Shown: positions 6,283 to 6,400 of the stretch, in pieces
Position numbering within the stretch: position 1 is the first letter of the stretch
Layout of the letters: every line of letters begins with the position of its first letter
Assembly (NCBI GenBank): GCA_001701075.1
Contig: DAAK01000119.1
Span: forward strand, 1-6,400
DNA length: 6,400 bases
Direction: 5' to 3'
DNA from: Bacteroidales bacterium GP3
GTDB taxonomy: Bacteria > Bacteroidota > Bacteroidia > Bacteroidales > Muribaculaceae
Translations under genes and position numbers: made by a program
The notes under the pieces: model-generated
Databases searched by the model: none
What the model was told of the DNA's origin: nothing
Seen by the model: only the letters and a program-made list of their open reading frames with translations

Positions 6283-6343
6283 ACTGCAAAATTAGTAAAT
6301 TTCGCGTGATTATCCGCTCTTTTTACATTTTTTTTCTTATTTG
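6283..6343. other. AT-rich intergenic region upstream of the HAD-DHQS gene
   Basis: This gap separates the possible upstream gene end from the operon start. The minus strand carries runs of A (eight A at 6328-6335 and five A at 6319-6323), then GCGGATAATCACGCG, then the TAATTTTG element. Apart from the promoter-like element I see no riboswitch, strong hairpin or obvious operator. Confidence 0.5.
6287..6294 (-). promoter_or_regulatory. Putative Bacteroidota -7 promoter element (TAATTTTG)
   Basis: Read on the minus strand, TAATTTTG matches the Bacteroidota primary-sigma -7 consensus TAnnTTTG. Its last G is four bases before the A of the ATG of the HAD-DHQS gene. If the usual spacing to the start site holds, transcription would begin at or within a base or two of the ATG, giving a leaderless or nearly leaderless mRNA. 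A convincing -33 TTTG element was not seen at the expected distance. This would be the promoter of the four-gene operon. The motif is short and could occur by chance in AT-rich DNA. Confidence 0.45.
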
Positions 6344-6400
6344 TCACTCAGAGCGCAATATCTTGAAGCTTCTCAATCCCCCTTTCTTCGCTCCGATATA
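6344..6400 (-). CDS. Possible C-terminal end of an upstream minus-strand gene, partial
   Basis: From the window edge, one minus-strand frame reads YIGAKKGGLRSFKILRSE and stops at TGA (6344-6346), after which the DNA becomes AT-rich and noncoding-like up to the next start. A second frame (YRSEERGIEKLQDIAL, stopping two bases later) is also open, so the frame is uncertain. Sixty bases cannot establish a family. If real, this gene is co-oriented with the operon and separated from it by about 60 bases. Confidence 0.28.
   Translation of the reverse strand, partial: YIGAKKGGLRSFKILRSE

Noticed and set aside
6303..6323. Terminator or operator formed by gcg...cgc before a T-run on the plus strand
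   Set aside because: Only about three base pairs plus a bulge can form, and no plus-strand gene ends here.

Overview
The window looks like chromosomal DNA from a Bacteroidales bacterium; the Muribaculaceae or a near relative is my guess. The evidence is a Bacteroidota-type 3-dehydroquinate synthase, a lipoprotein with the C-A-x-x-G-[NP]-P-S-G-G start typical of Bacteroidota Ig-like lipoproteins, a TAnnTTTG-type promoter element, AT-rich start regions without clear Shine-Dalgarno sequences, and the apparent end of a type IX secretion sorting domain. No mobile element, CRISPR array, rRNA or tRNA was seen.

Layout: four genes run in one direction on the minus strand and fill 103-6282 almost without gaps. 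In transcription order they are: (1) a HAD-like phosphatase fused to 3-dehydroquinate synthase (4594-6282); (2) a UPF0104/YbhN-like multi-pass membrane protein of the flippase-like family (3546-4562); (3) a single-pass membrane protein with a very acidic cytoplasmic tail, whose ATG overlaps the previous stop by one base (2686-3546); (4) a large Ig-like-domain lipoprotein (103-2610). A putative promoter touches the start codon of gene 1. The only sizeable internal gap, 75 bp between genes 3 and 4, is almost wholly a 70-bp array of ten 7-bp repeats (consensus TAACGAT on the coding strand) that begins with the stop codon of gene 3.

Edges: at the left, bases 1-106 on the plus strand encode what looks like the last 34 residues of a secreted protein with a type IX sorting domain; its stop overlaps the stop of the lipoprotein gene. 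A hairpin inside this stretch may terminate the minus-strand operon. At the right, 6344-6400 may hold the end of another minus-strand gene, but the reading frame is uncertain.

How the genes work together: only the DHQ synthase step (shikimate pathway) is firmly assigned. The other three are envelope proteins: inner membrane multi-pass, inner membrane single-pass, and probably outer-membrane lipoprotein. A joint envelope function is suggested only by operon structure and is inference. I see no clear evidence of a complete undescribed system. The most unusual items are the enzyme fusion, the heptamer array, the coupled acidic-tail membrane protein, and the low-complexity segments of the lipoprotein.
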